Positions 1 through 8,762 of a stretch of 21,037 nucleotides of DNA are shown in pieces; within the stretch, counting starts at the first letter, position 1; each line of letters starts with the position of its first letter. A program made the position numbers and the translations under genes. The notes beneath the pieces are model-generated. The model was not told the origin of the DNA, made no database searches, and was given only the letters and a program-made list of their open reading frames with translations. This DNA comes from Nemertoderma westbladi (lineage: Eukaryota; Xenacoelomorpha; Nemertodermatida; Nemertodermatidae). The stretch spans positions 1 to 21,037 of the forward strand of contig JAUCBJ010002286.1 in NCBI GenBank assembly GCA_032718475.1, given 5' to 3'.

Positions 1-570
1 TATCAATATAACCATTTGCATCAGTCATAAAATTACCATCCACGTTTGAATTATTAATACTGGTGGTGGTAAAAATATTGTTGTTGGTGGATAAATTACT
101 GGTGGGGGTAAAAATATTGTTATTGGTGGATAAATTACCAATATTACCATTTGCATCTGTTATAAAATTACCATCCACGTTTGAATTATTAATACTGGTG
201 GGGGTAAAAATATTGTTATTGGTGGATAGATTACCAATATTACCATTTGCATCAGTTATAAAATTACCATCCACGTTTGAATTATTAATACTGGTGGGGG
301 TAAAAATATTATTATTGGTGGATAAATTACCAATATTACCATTTGCATCAGTTATAAAATTACCATCCACGTTTGAAATATCAATACTGGTGGGGGTTAA
401 AATATTGTTATTGGTGGATGAATTACCAATATTACCATTTGCATCAGTTATAAAATTACCATCCGCGTTTGAATTATTAATACTGGTGGGGGTAAAAATA
501 TTGTTATTGGTGGATAAATTACCAATATTACCATTTGTATCAGTCATAAAATTACCATCCATGTTTGACT
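1..570. repeat. 96-bp tandem array (about 6 copies, continues left)
   Basis: Tandem repeat of 96 bp. The anchor word ccatcc.cgttt recurs at 171, 267, 363, 459 and 555, each exactly 96 bp apart. The first interval (36 to 171) is 135 bp because a 39-bp internal piece containing ggtaaaaatattgtt is duplicated. Both 96 and 39 are multiples of three, so no frame is disturbed. The array is cut by the left edge of the window. Copies differ by scattered single bases. On the minus strand each unit reads as a 32-residue Asn/Thr/Ile-rich repeat (core NGNIGNLSTNNNIFTPTS). On the plus strand it reads as a hydrophobic Leu/Val-rich repeat that stops at 672-674. Confidence 0.95.
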
Positions 571-2131
571 TGCCGTCAGGTTTTGCCGGGGGAGTGGAGA
601 AAATAGTTGGCGACGGCGCCAGTACCCGGGAGCGTATACAAAACGGGCGGGGTACCCAAACACCATTATCGTGAAGATCTTCGACTAGTATTAGTGACCC
701 GATGCCAGACATGGAAAACGAGTTATTCAGGCGGGTTGCTTCATCTCTAATGAAACTAAGATCGTCCAGAGAGGGTGTGTGTTCCGTCGATATGTCGGCG
801 TCGGTTAAGCGGACCGATCCCGGAGATGAACGTGGATTCTCTGTGGATTTGTCGGCGTTGGTTAAGCGGACCGATCCCGGAGATGAACGTGGATTCTCTG
901 TGGATTTGTCGACGTTGGTTAATCGGACCGATCCCGGAGATGAACGTGGATTCTCTATGGATTTGTCAGCGTTGGTTAAGCGGACCGATCCCAGAGATGA
1001 ACATGGATTCTCTGTGGATTTCTCGGCATTGGTTAAGCGGACCGATCCCAGAGATGAACGTGGATTCTCTGTGGATTTGTCGGCGTTGGTTAAGCGGACC
1101 GATCACAGAGATGAACGTGGATTCTCTGTGGATTTGTCAGCGTTGGTTAAGCGGACCGATCCCGGAGATGAACGTGGATTCTCTGTGGATTTGTCGGCGT
1201 TGGTTAAGCGGACCGATCCCAGAGATGAACGTGGATTCTCTGTGGATTTGTCAGCGTTGGTTAAGCGGACCGATCCCGGAGATGAACGTGGATTCTCTGT
1301 GGATTTGTCCGCGTTGGTTAAGCGGACCGATCCCGGAGATGAACGTGGATTCTCTGTGGATTTGTCGGCGTTGGTTAAGCGGACCGATCCCAGAGATGAA
1401 CGTAGATTCTCTGTGGATTTGTCGGCGTTGGTTAAGCGGACCGATCCCAGAGATGAACGTGGATTCTCTGTGGATTTGTCGGCGTTGGTTAAGCGGACCG
1501 ATCCCAGAGATGAACGTGGATTCTCTGTGGATTTGTCGGCGTTGGTTAAGCGGACCGATCCCAGAGATGAACGTGGATTCTCTGTGGATTTGTCAGCGTT
1601 GGTTAAGCGGACCGATCCCAGAGATGAACGTGGATTCTCTGTGGATTTGTCGGCGTTGGTTAAGCGGACCGATCCCAGAGATGAACGTGGATTCTCTGTG
1701 GATTTGTCGGCGTTGGTTAAGCGGACCGATCCCAGAGATGAACGTGGATTCTCTGTGGATTTGTCGGCGTTGGTTAAGCGGACCGATCCCAGAGATGAAC
1801 GTGGATTCTCTGTGGATTTGTCGGCGTTGGTTAAGCGGACCGATCCCAGAGATGAACGTGGATTCTCTGTGGATTTGTCGGCGTTGGTTAAGCGGACCGA
1901 TCCCAGAGATGAACGTGGATTCTCTGTGGATTTGTCGGCGTTGGTTAAGCGGAGCGATCCCAGAGATGAACGTGGATTCTCTGTGGATTTGTCGGCGTTG
2001 GTTAAGCGGACCGATCCCAGAGATGAACGTGGATTCTCTGTGGATTTGTCGGCGTTGGTTAAGCGGACCGATCCCAGAGATGAACGTGGATTCTCTGTGG
2101 ATTTGTCGGCGTTGGATGACAAGTGATACAT
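1..2131 (-). CDS. Candidate repetitive low-complexity protein, two coding-like minisatellites in one frame, one internal stop
   Basis: Reading the minus strand from an ATG at 2131-2129, the frame stays open for about 710 codons to the left edge, except for one TGA at 1105-1103. Order of parts: a 19-residue repeat (NADKSTENPRSSLGSVRLT) about 23 times; a unique linker of roughly 60 residues (from about 780 to 570) containing GSLILVEDLHDNG and SPTIFSTPPAKPDGKS; then 32-residue Asn-rich repeats that continue off the window. A stop lies in frame just upstream of the ATG. The internal TGA comes from a single C-to-A change on the plus strand (gatcccagag to gatcacagag) in one repeat copy. I see no signal peptide, membrane segment or known domain, and I do not recognise the family. 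The same 57-bp array is also open in a plus-strand frame (702-2126), so strand and coding status are inferred. It could equally be a noncoding minisatellite. Confidence 0.3.
783..2117. repeat. 57-bp tandem array (about 23 copies)
   Basis: Unit of 57 bp (gttaagcggaccgatccc, agagatgaacgtgg, attctctgtggatttgtcggc) repeated without length change from about 783 to 2117. Most copies differ by one or two bases at a few recurrent sites: cccggag/cccagag and gtcggcg/gtcagcg/gtccgcg. The left-hand copies are the most divergent, and the right-hand copies (about 1430-2110) are nearly identical. The unit length is 19 codons and four of the six frames lack stops across long stretches, so open frames alone do not prove coding. 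The constant length over 23 copies is compatible with selection for frame or simply with recent amplification. Confidence 0.97.
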
Positions 2132-3358
2132 GTATCATGAGAAAAACTGAAAAGAACTGATAAAACTGCCCAGGGGCCTTTGCACAGTTTGAAAAATACA
2201 TAAAAGATCTCTCAAAGCTGCTCAGAGACCTTTGTGCAGCATGATAAACGCTGAAAAAAGATTTTGAAATGAAACTATTCAGAGCTTTGTGCAGCATGAT
2301 AAATGCTGAAAAGAGCTGTTGAAACTGTTCAGAGGTCTTCGAGCAGCTTGAGAAAGACTGAAAATAAGTTTTGAAACTTTCAGGCCTTCGCACAGAAGGT
2401 GAAATACTGAAAAGAGTTGATAAAACTGTTCACAGAGTTCTTCATGCAGCATGATAAATGCTGAAAATAAACAGTTGAAATTGTTCAGATGGCTTTGTGC
2501 AACATGAGAAAAGCTGAAATTTGCTGTTGAAAGTTATAAAACTGTTCAAAGTCCTTCATGCAGCATAAATGCTAAAAAATAACATTTGAAGTTGTTCAGA
2601 GGGCTTTGTGCAATATGAGAATGCTGAAAATAGCTGTTGAAACTGTTCAGAGGTCTTCGAGCAGCTTGAGAAAGACTGAAAATAAGTTTTGAAACTTTCA
2701 GGCCTTCGCACAGAAGGTGAAATACTGAAAAGAGTTGATAAAACTGTTCACAGAGTTCTTCATGCAGCATGATAAATGCTGAAAATAAACAGTTGAAATT
2801 GTTCAGATGGCTTTGTGCAACATGAGAAAAGCTGAAATTTGCTGTTGAAAGTTATAAAACTGTTCAAAGTCCTTCATGCAGCATAAATGCTAAAAAATAA
2901 CATTTGAAGTTGTTCAGAGGGCTTTGTGCAATATGAGAATGCTGAAAAGAGCTGTTGAAACTGTTCAGAGGTCTTCGAGCAGCTTGAGAAAGACTGAAAA
3001 TAAGTTTTGAAACTTTCAGGCCTTCGCACAGAAGGTGAAATACTGAAAAGAGTTGATAAAACTGTTCACAGAGTTCTTCATGCAGCATGATAAATGCTGA
3101 AAATAAACAGTTGAAATTGTTCAGATGGCTTTGTGCAACATGAGAAAAGCTGAAATTTGCTGTTGAAAGTTATAAAACTGTTCAAAGTCCTTCATGCAGC
3201 ATAAATGCTAAAAAATAACATTTGAAGTTGTTCAGAGGGCTTTGTGCAATATGAGAATGCTGAAAATAGCTGTTGAAACTGTTCAGATGCCTTCGTGCAG
3301 CATGATAAATGCTGAAAAGGGCTGTTGAAACTGCTAAAAGGCCTTCATGCAACATGAT
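2131..3358. repeat. Diverged ~53-bp repeats with 318-bp higher-order repeat
   Basis: A basic unit of about 50-55 bp (roughly tgctgaaaa..agttgaaactgttcagag..cttcgtgcagcatgataaa) recurs from about 2131 to 3358. Inside it, a 318-bp block made of about six basic units is repeated three times in tandem: 2331-2648, 2649-2966 and 2967-3284. Comparing by eye, blocks 1 and 3 look identical, and block 2 differs from them at about one base (gaaaatagctg versus gaaaagagctg). Flanking basic units on both sides are more diverged. Minus-strand open frames of 74 codons repeat with the block, but they are broken by stops between basic units, so I do not call them genes. Confidence 0.93.
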
Positions 3359-3360
3359 GC

Positions 3361-3946
3361 ATGTGTCTGCACCACTGTCTGCACCAGTGTCTGCACCACT
3401 GTCTGCACCACTGTCTGCACCACTGTCTGCACCAGTGTCTGCACCACTGTCTGCACCAGTGTCCGCACCACTGTCTGCACCAGTGTCTCCACCACTGTCT
3501 GTACCACTGTCTGCACCACTGTCTGCACCAATGTCTGCACCCGTGTCTGCACCACTGTCTGCACCAGTGTCTGCACCAGGTGTCTGCATCACTGTCTGCA
3601 TCACTGTCTGCACCACTGTCTGCACCACTGTCTGCACCAGGTGTCTGCACCACTGTCTGCACCACTGTCTGCACCAGTGTCCGCACCACTGTCTGCACCA
3701 GTGTCTGCACCACTGTCTGCACCAGTGTCTGCACCAGTGTCTGCACCACTGTCTGCACCAAAGTCTGCACCAGTGTCTGCACCACTGTCTGCACCAGGTG
3801 TCTGCACCATTGTCTGCACCAGTGTCTGCACCAGTGTCTGCACCACTGTCTGCACCAGAGTCTGCACCACTGTCTGCACCACTGTCTGCACCAGGTGTCT
3901 GCACCACTGTCTGCACCAGTGTCCGCACCACTGTCTGCACATATTT
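3361..3946. repeat. 12-bp minisatellite (about 48 copies)
   Basis: Array of ctgcaccactgt and ctgcaccagtgt units, with rarer variants (ctccacc, ctgtacc, ctgcatc, gtccgcacc). Four 13-bp units (..ccaggtgt..) occur near 3575, 3638, 3797 and 3891 and shift the reading frame. Long open frames appear on both strands (Ser-Ala-Pro and Cys-Thr repeats on plus, Gly-Ala-Asp and Val-Gln-Thr repeats on minus) only because a 12-bp unit without stops is open everywhere. The frame-shifting 13-mers argue against coding. Confidence 0.95.
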
Positions 3947-3949
3947 TTG

Positions 3950-4926
3950 CACAAAATAAGTGTATTTTTGTACCCTTGAAGTCCTAACGTCTACATTTGT
4001 AGACCCTATGTAAAATCTATCTTCCCATATATGTACGTTAACCAAAGTTTGGAATTTTCTTAATAGGTCCACTTTATGCTCACAATAAAAATTTCAAGAA
4101 ATTTCATTGAAGCATTCATGGTCCGGGACTTGGTGGGTTAACATTATATTTATACAGTCAAACATTTTTGACATATTTAATATTATTTTGAACATATTTT
4201 TTATTGTTGATTTCACAATTTTATTAAGTGGGTTGGGTGGGGATGGGATGGTCATTGCTCAGTTCATATCCAATAGCCAACGGTTATATGCCTACATTTC
4301 GTTTTGATTTGTTCCACTTTCATAGTTTCAGTCACACATAACGCATTATAATAGATATACAAATAAATTAACACATTATATTATATTGAAGCTTCAATCA
4401 TGCGATTTACATAAATCTACATGGTCTAACAACAATTAACAGTAAATTCAGTAAAGTTTGAAGTAACAAATAATACTATGCTTCAACATTAATACTCGCT
4501 CATCGATTTTCTTGAGCCATGGGGTTTGTTAAGGAATAGGACAGAAGACTTAGGCAATTGAGTTGCAGCTTGCTTTATCTTCATTTAACTAACAGCTGTT
4601 TCTTTTTTATTGTAGTTGTGTCAGCTATTTGCGAGGATATGTGGCCAGTGAGGGTGGATGGCGCGCTAATAATTATGTTCCATAAAGTATTTGTGGTGGC
4701 TGGGCCATAATCACATATTATTATTGCTTTTCACATTTGTTGTTATTTTTATGAGCGTTTAGTTCTTATCATACTTCAAAGATTTAATTATGATTAATAA
4801 TTTGTACGTAAAATAAACAAACTTTTGACAAAATTAAATGACCTTACTACATGACGTGTAATTAATATTTAATATATTACTATACAGTAATTAATTGTAA
4901 TACAAATTGGCGATAAATTTATGAAT
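3950..4926. other. AT-rich gene-free stretch
   Basis: Unique AT-rich sequence with no convincing open frame (the longest plus frame, 4107-4307, is low-complexity and unremarkable). An aataaa at 4085-4090 follows the minisatellite, but nothing suggests an upstream transcript. No RNA gene or recognisable transposon end was seen. Confidence 0.6.
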
Positions 4927-5023
4927 CATGTAAAGTAGAAATCCAATCGGCAAATCAACTACCACTATCTACAAACATGTAAAGTAGAAATCCAATCAGC
5001 AAATCAGCCACCACTATCTACTA
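4927..5023. repeat. 49-bp tandem duplication
   Basis: The segment starting catgtaaagtagaaatccaa at 4927 is repeated at 4976, 49 bp later. The two copies differ at a few bases (tcggcaaatcaac versus tcagcaaatcagcc). It has no coding potential. Confidence 0.9.
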
Positions 5024-5670
5024 TGCACGAGGTGTGGACTGCTATACATGGACAAATAAATTGGTATATCCTAAAATTGTAAACTATAACTATAAAATAT
5101 TGTAGTATTTCCCAATCGCAAACGCAATATTTCCCATTTTATCATTCAATAGCAAAATAATATAGACTTTCTGACTTTGCAATCTAGACGACTGACAACA
5201 CCTACAATTAAACTGAAACTGTAGTTTGAAATTGATCGACTGTTGTTCTGACAATCTCATCATGCAGATCCTGCGATACTCTTAATTAATTTTAAACAAA
5301 GATGCTTTGTTAAACAAAGAAACAAAGGTGTTTCAGATGCTTTCTTTAAGGGGGCGCTGAAAATTTTGTTGCAATTATGTTAGAATTTGTAACTTGGCAA
5401 CTCCTATCTTACTAACTGTCTTACTCAATGTTAAATAATTTAGTGTTCTCGAATATTTATTACGAAACTAGAGAGCCGCTTAACTACCTAAACCAATATT
5501 GGATATTGCTGAACTTAATTGGAAAATATCAGAGATGCGGGCTTTCAAAAGATGCATGGTTTTGCACCTGAACAAGGCAATTTTATTATCTATCTATAAC
5601 TTTGATAATGGGATGTAATTTCTCAAAATATAAGTAATAAATTATGGTTTATAATAATGGCTTGCTAAAA
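5024..5670. other. AT-rich gene-free stretch
   Basis: I see no gene, RNA or transposon end here. A short aacaaag direct repeat occurs near 5294-5325 and is otherwise unremarkable. Confidence 0.55.
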
Positions 5671-5925
5671 GCATTATTAATAACGAAATAGGATAAGGTT
5701 TCACTTTCAGACATTGCGCCCCCTAGCGGCAGACTTGCAGATTGGTTAGAGTACTCCCTAAACACGAAGGCTATGGTGTAGTAGACCTCTGCCAAGTATC
5801 AGCAAAAAAGCATTACAAACAACGAAATGGGATAAAGTTTTCACTTTCAGATATTTCTCCCCCTAGCGTCAGATTTGAGAACTGCAGAATGATCAGTGTC
5901 CTCCCAAACACACAGTCTATGGTTG
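5671..5925 (+). repeat. Diverged direct duplication, about 139 bp offset
   Basis: Two related blocks start at 5671 and 5810 (gcatta..aacgaaat.ggataa). Both contain ttcactttcaga followed by ccccctagcg.cag and both end near a ctatgg. The copies are clearly diverged by substitutions and small indels, so the duplication is old. The small open frame 5742-5957 spans parts of both copies and shows no protein signature. It may be an old tandem duplication or part of an unrecognised transposon. Confidence 0.75.
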
Positions 5926-6596
5926 TTTTGGGCCATCTGATTCAATGCCATTGTTAGTTTCTCAGTTTGTTTTATCCCAAGGCTGACCCAAAATTGTCAG
6001 GGGCTCGACACTTAAAATTGCTTGTAATTTAAAAACACCATGATTCTATATAATTGCCATCATTATACCATTATATCAGTATTATCACATACAGACCAGC
6101 AGACAAGCAGATTGTCAGGCCGTAGAATATTATAGGCTTACAGTACTGCAGTAAGCGTACTGTACCGTACTGTCTATCATAATACCGATAAATGTTATTT
6201 ACAGCGCTAGATAGGGTATTTTACATAACGACTTAGGTCCTACTTTTTTCTGTAAACCAATAATCAAAACATCCTCCCTTTAAATTGTGCAAATTTAAAT
6301 ACATAAATAATTAAATTATTATGTCTGTTGAACTAAAGTAGCTAACTATATTTATATTTTTACGTAAACAACCATCAACTTATTTACATATTACTATCAG
6401 TTTCAAGGTTATGATCAAATGTGTTACTTTCAACTTAGTCAGTCATATAAAAACCCAGCACCTTATATTTACTAAAATTCTACTTATTCTTGAATTTCCA
6501 AAGGATATAATTGCCTAATCGAGCGAACACCTGTTGTTGTTACACATTTATTAGCGGGATTATAACTATCCCTAATGCTGGGCTACGGCCAAAAAA
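5926..6596. other. AT-rich gene-free stretch
   Basis: No open frame or RNA gene is recognised. A short imperfectly symmetric run (cagtactgcagtaagcgtac, about 6140-6159, followed by tgtaccgtactg) is the only local structure. Confidence 0.5.
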
Positions 6597-6622
6597 GTTA
6601 TTTTGCCCTAGGGCAAAATAAC
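6597..6622. repeat. Perfect 26-bp palindrome
   Basis: The left arm GTTATTTTGCCC and right arm GGGCAAAATAAC flank a central TA, so the whole 26 bp equals its own reverse complement. The same core, with two mismatches, recurs at 7771-7800. A related core forms the inner part of the hairpin at 8005-8107. Function unknown; a transposon-derived inverted repeat is the simplest reading. Confidence 0.9.
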
Positions 6623-7426
6623 CATGTTAATCCCTCTTAGAAGTAGTGAAGTGTTACATACTGATATACAAACATAGGAACCGGTAATGCTGCTGTACTC
6701 GTCTTAGGTCTGTTGTGTGTCACATCAGGTGCAAATCAGGCATTCAGACCACCAACTAGTTTTGTATTTCATGTGAAAATATTTTTCGTGGAATTTCTTA
6801 AATTTTATTACATGTGTTGAAAAAGCATCGAAGTAGAAAATGTTTCCAGCTTTGTATGTAATTTGAGCAAAATCCATGCTCAATAGTAAACTCAATATAT
6901 TTACTCAATAGTAAATAACTTAATATATTCCAGAACCATTAAATTATTTAACATTGAGTAAGGCAGCATAAGGAGGACGAGTACAGTAATTTGAACCCCA
7001 GAACTACGATAGCAATATACATTAGTTTGCTAATAATTTACTTTAATAACTATTACAACAATCCGGTTAAGAATATTGTTGGTATAAATTGAATTGCACT
7101 AGCACAGAAATATAAGTAAAAAAACTACCAATTTAAGAATAAAATTACGTATTATATGGCAAAAAACGTAGGGCCTAGCACATTTTTTTCAATATTCTCT
7201 CGACCCTTTATTAACTTCGCTGGCGCTCGGGAAATAAAATAACTCGAGTATAGTGGAAAAGTTGTAACTTTTATTTTCCTAAGTACTAAATACTTAATTA
7301 TACTAATAAAATGTATTTAATCTGAACAATACTGTCTGTGGGTAATGGATACATGAGTTGTCCACCAAAAATACTATTCAATTAATTGAGCCAATTTAGT
7401 TATATATCAAATTTGAAGTTTATGCA
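6623..7426. other. AT-rich gene-free stretch
   Basis: Unique AT-rich DNA with no convincing coding region or RNA gene. It contains a short direct repeat (ctcaatagtaaa near 6880 and 6904) and a cgggaaataaaataac stretch near 7228 that loosely resembles the palindrome core at 6597. Confidence 0.5.
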
Positions 7427-7620
7427 ATAGATAGATAGATAGCTAGATTTATTAATACATTATGTAAAAACAATAACAAATACACCAAACAATGTACCGG
7501 TATAAAGGTATTGTCCAACATAACATATAGGAATACCCCTAAAGCTTTGCAGCTTATTTCCAAGGGGGTCCTTAGCAATATGTTACCCCTAGCGGCCAAT
7601 ATAGGAAAATATAGAAATTT
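7427..7620 (-). mobile_element. Probable 3' tail of a CR1/Jockey-type non-LTR retrotransposon
   Basis: On the minus strand this stretch reads as an RNA-like 3' end: an imperfect stem (ccccttggaaataagctgc followed by aaagctttaggggtattcc) and then a T-rich stretch. It ends in aataaatctagctatctatc, that is, a polyadenylation-like aataaa followed by an (ATCT)n microsatellite (plus-strand atag repeats at 7427-7442). This arrangement is familiar from invertebrate CR1-type non-LTR elements, whose 3' ends carry short tandem repeats. No reverse transcriptase fragment lies upstream, so the copy would be extremely 5'-truncated. The assignment is by general resemblance only. Confidence 0.4.
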
Positions 7621-8004
7621 TAGAAAGTAAACCATTTAAATAAGTTTGACATCAATTTTTACTAACAAATTCGGGTGATTTTTGATGATCGAATCTTATG
7701 GCGATTGGATGAATTAAGCCTAGAGCTATACAACACACATGACAAAGTAATGTTTTACCTTGGAGCTTGGGTGTTATTATTCCCTTGGGCAAAATAACAC
7801 AATGCAATTAATGAATTAAAGTGAAACACACCGAAAATTTTCCAATTCCCTTGGGAAAAATAAATATAAACACCCCCAAAACTTTCCAAGCCCCATTTTG
7901 TAAAATCTTCCCCCAAACAATGCCCTTTTAGAATCTGTAAATAGTTGTTAAGGGACAAAAATAATCGAAATGCATACCATAATAAATAAATGTGTAATAA
8001 CTTA
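7621..8004. other. Gene-free stretch with degenerate palindromes
   Basis: No supported gene. At 7771-7800 an imperfect palindrome (arms gtgttattattccc and gggcaaaataacac, 12 of 14 paired, 2-nt centre) matches the 26-bp palindrome at 6597. A weaker relative (aattcccttgggaaaaat) lies near 7844-7861. The minus frame 7755-7958 reads through these repeats and shows no family signature. Confidence 0.6.
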
Positions 8005-8107
8005 CTTATTCCCCAGAAGTTAGTTATTTTCCCAGTTATTTAACCCTTGAGCAGTTTCCTGCCCGCGGGTTAAATAACTGTGAAAATAACTAACTTCTGG
8101 GAATAAG
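8005..8107. repeat. Near-perfect long hairpin (foldback / MITE-like)
   Basis: Arm 8005-8046 pairs with arm 8067-8107. Of 42 positions only one base is unpaired (cccc versus ccc) and one is mismatched, and the loop is 20 nt. The outer ends read cttattc../..gaataag. The inner end carries gttatttaaccc / gggttaaataac, the same theme as the palindromes at 6597 and 7771. The right end coincides with the point where BEL/Pao protein homology stops, which suggests insertion into, or truncation of, that element. No protein-coding capacity. Confidence 0.9.
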
Positions 8108-8755
8108 CATCATAGTTGCTCCCATGACACACCCGTTGATGAGCATCAAATACTACTAATTTGGTATAATACCCTTCTTTTGGTAATAAAGCCGGTGAGT
8201 TAGTATACCAAGGGATATCCCTAGCATTGTCAAAACGTCCTTTACATCGTAATATGCAATCAGAATCTTGTATGACATTTAAATTCTTTTACAGGAGTTG
8301 ATTGTTTTGTAGTTGTATTTTCAATGAAAGAAAATATTTCTGGAAAATATGTATTTTGTTCCATTCTAATAACTAAGGATTCTGCTTGCCTTAATTCTTC
8401 AGTTGTAACATAATCTTTCAATATAAGAAGATCATCTTTATTATATTTACTTTCCAAATTATTCACAAATCTATTAATCCAAGCAATGATATGGAATAAT
8501 TTATTTCGTGTACTATATTTTTGCATAGAATTTGTGATAACATTGTCATCTCCACTACTTAATTTCGTTCCAGATATCAAAGCTAATGATTGTTTAACTC
8601 CATGACAAGTTTTGATGTTGTCAATTGTTTCTTTTATTTCTTGTTTGTAGTCTATTGACACCTCGGATTCCTGCACTTGTAACTGCACAGAAGGCCATAA
8701 TGTTTTCTCCCTTGCAAAAATGTGGGTCCCATATACCACGTTTATGCATTATGTA
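8108..8755 (-). pseudogene. BEL/Pao LTR retrotransposon pol fragment (pre-integrase region)
   Basis: Minus-strand translation matches the conserved stretch between RNase H and integrase of BEL/Pao pol. A GPTFL-like motif lies near 8730-8715 in one frame. The frame 8739-8260 then gives REKTLWP, NKLFHIIAWINRFVNNL, VTTEELRQAESLVIRMEQ and YFPEIFSFIE. In a third frame from about 8285 it continues with DCILRCKGRFDNA, YTNSPALLPKEGYYTKLVV and DAHQRVCHGSNYDA, the start of the integrase zinc-binding region. At least two frameshifts are therefore present: one at the ttttt run near 8717, one near 8280-8290. No LTR, protease, reverse transcriptase or integrase catalytic core is present. The fragment is bounded by the hairpin on one side and by non-LTR copy E on the other. 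It is non-functional. The family assignment rests on recognising these motifs by eye and is fairly secure. Confidence 0.8.
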
Positions 8756-8762
8756 AGCTCCC

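Noticed and set aside
63-674. 203-codon hydrophobic Leu/Val-rich plus-strand frame over the 96-bp array
   Set aside because: It starts with GTG, is only the antisense of the Asn-rich frame, and stops at 672-674 before the second array. A stop-free 96-bp unit is open in several frames by chance.
1593-2393. 266-codon minus frame joining the 53-bp repeats to the 57-bp array
   Set aside because: It is a different register from the frame that crosses both arrays; upstream 318-bp blocks carry stops in every register, so the continuity is local.
1-3358. CRISPR-like array of direct repeats
   Set aside because: Units are contiguous tandem copies with no unique spacers, and the rest of the window is clearly metazoan.
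3182-4072. 296-codon minus frame rich in Gly-Ala-Asp and the plus Ser-Ala-Pro / Cys-Thr frames (3309-3987)
   Set aside because: These are by-products of a 12-bp repeat without stops; 13-bp units shift the frame and all registers are open on both strands.
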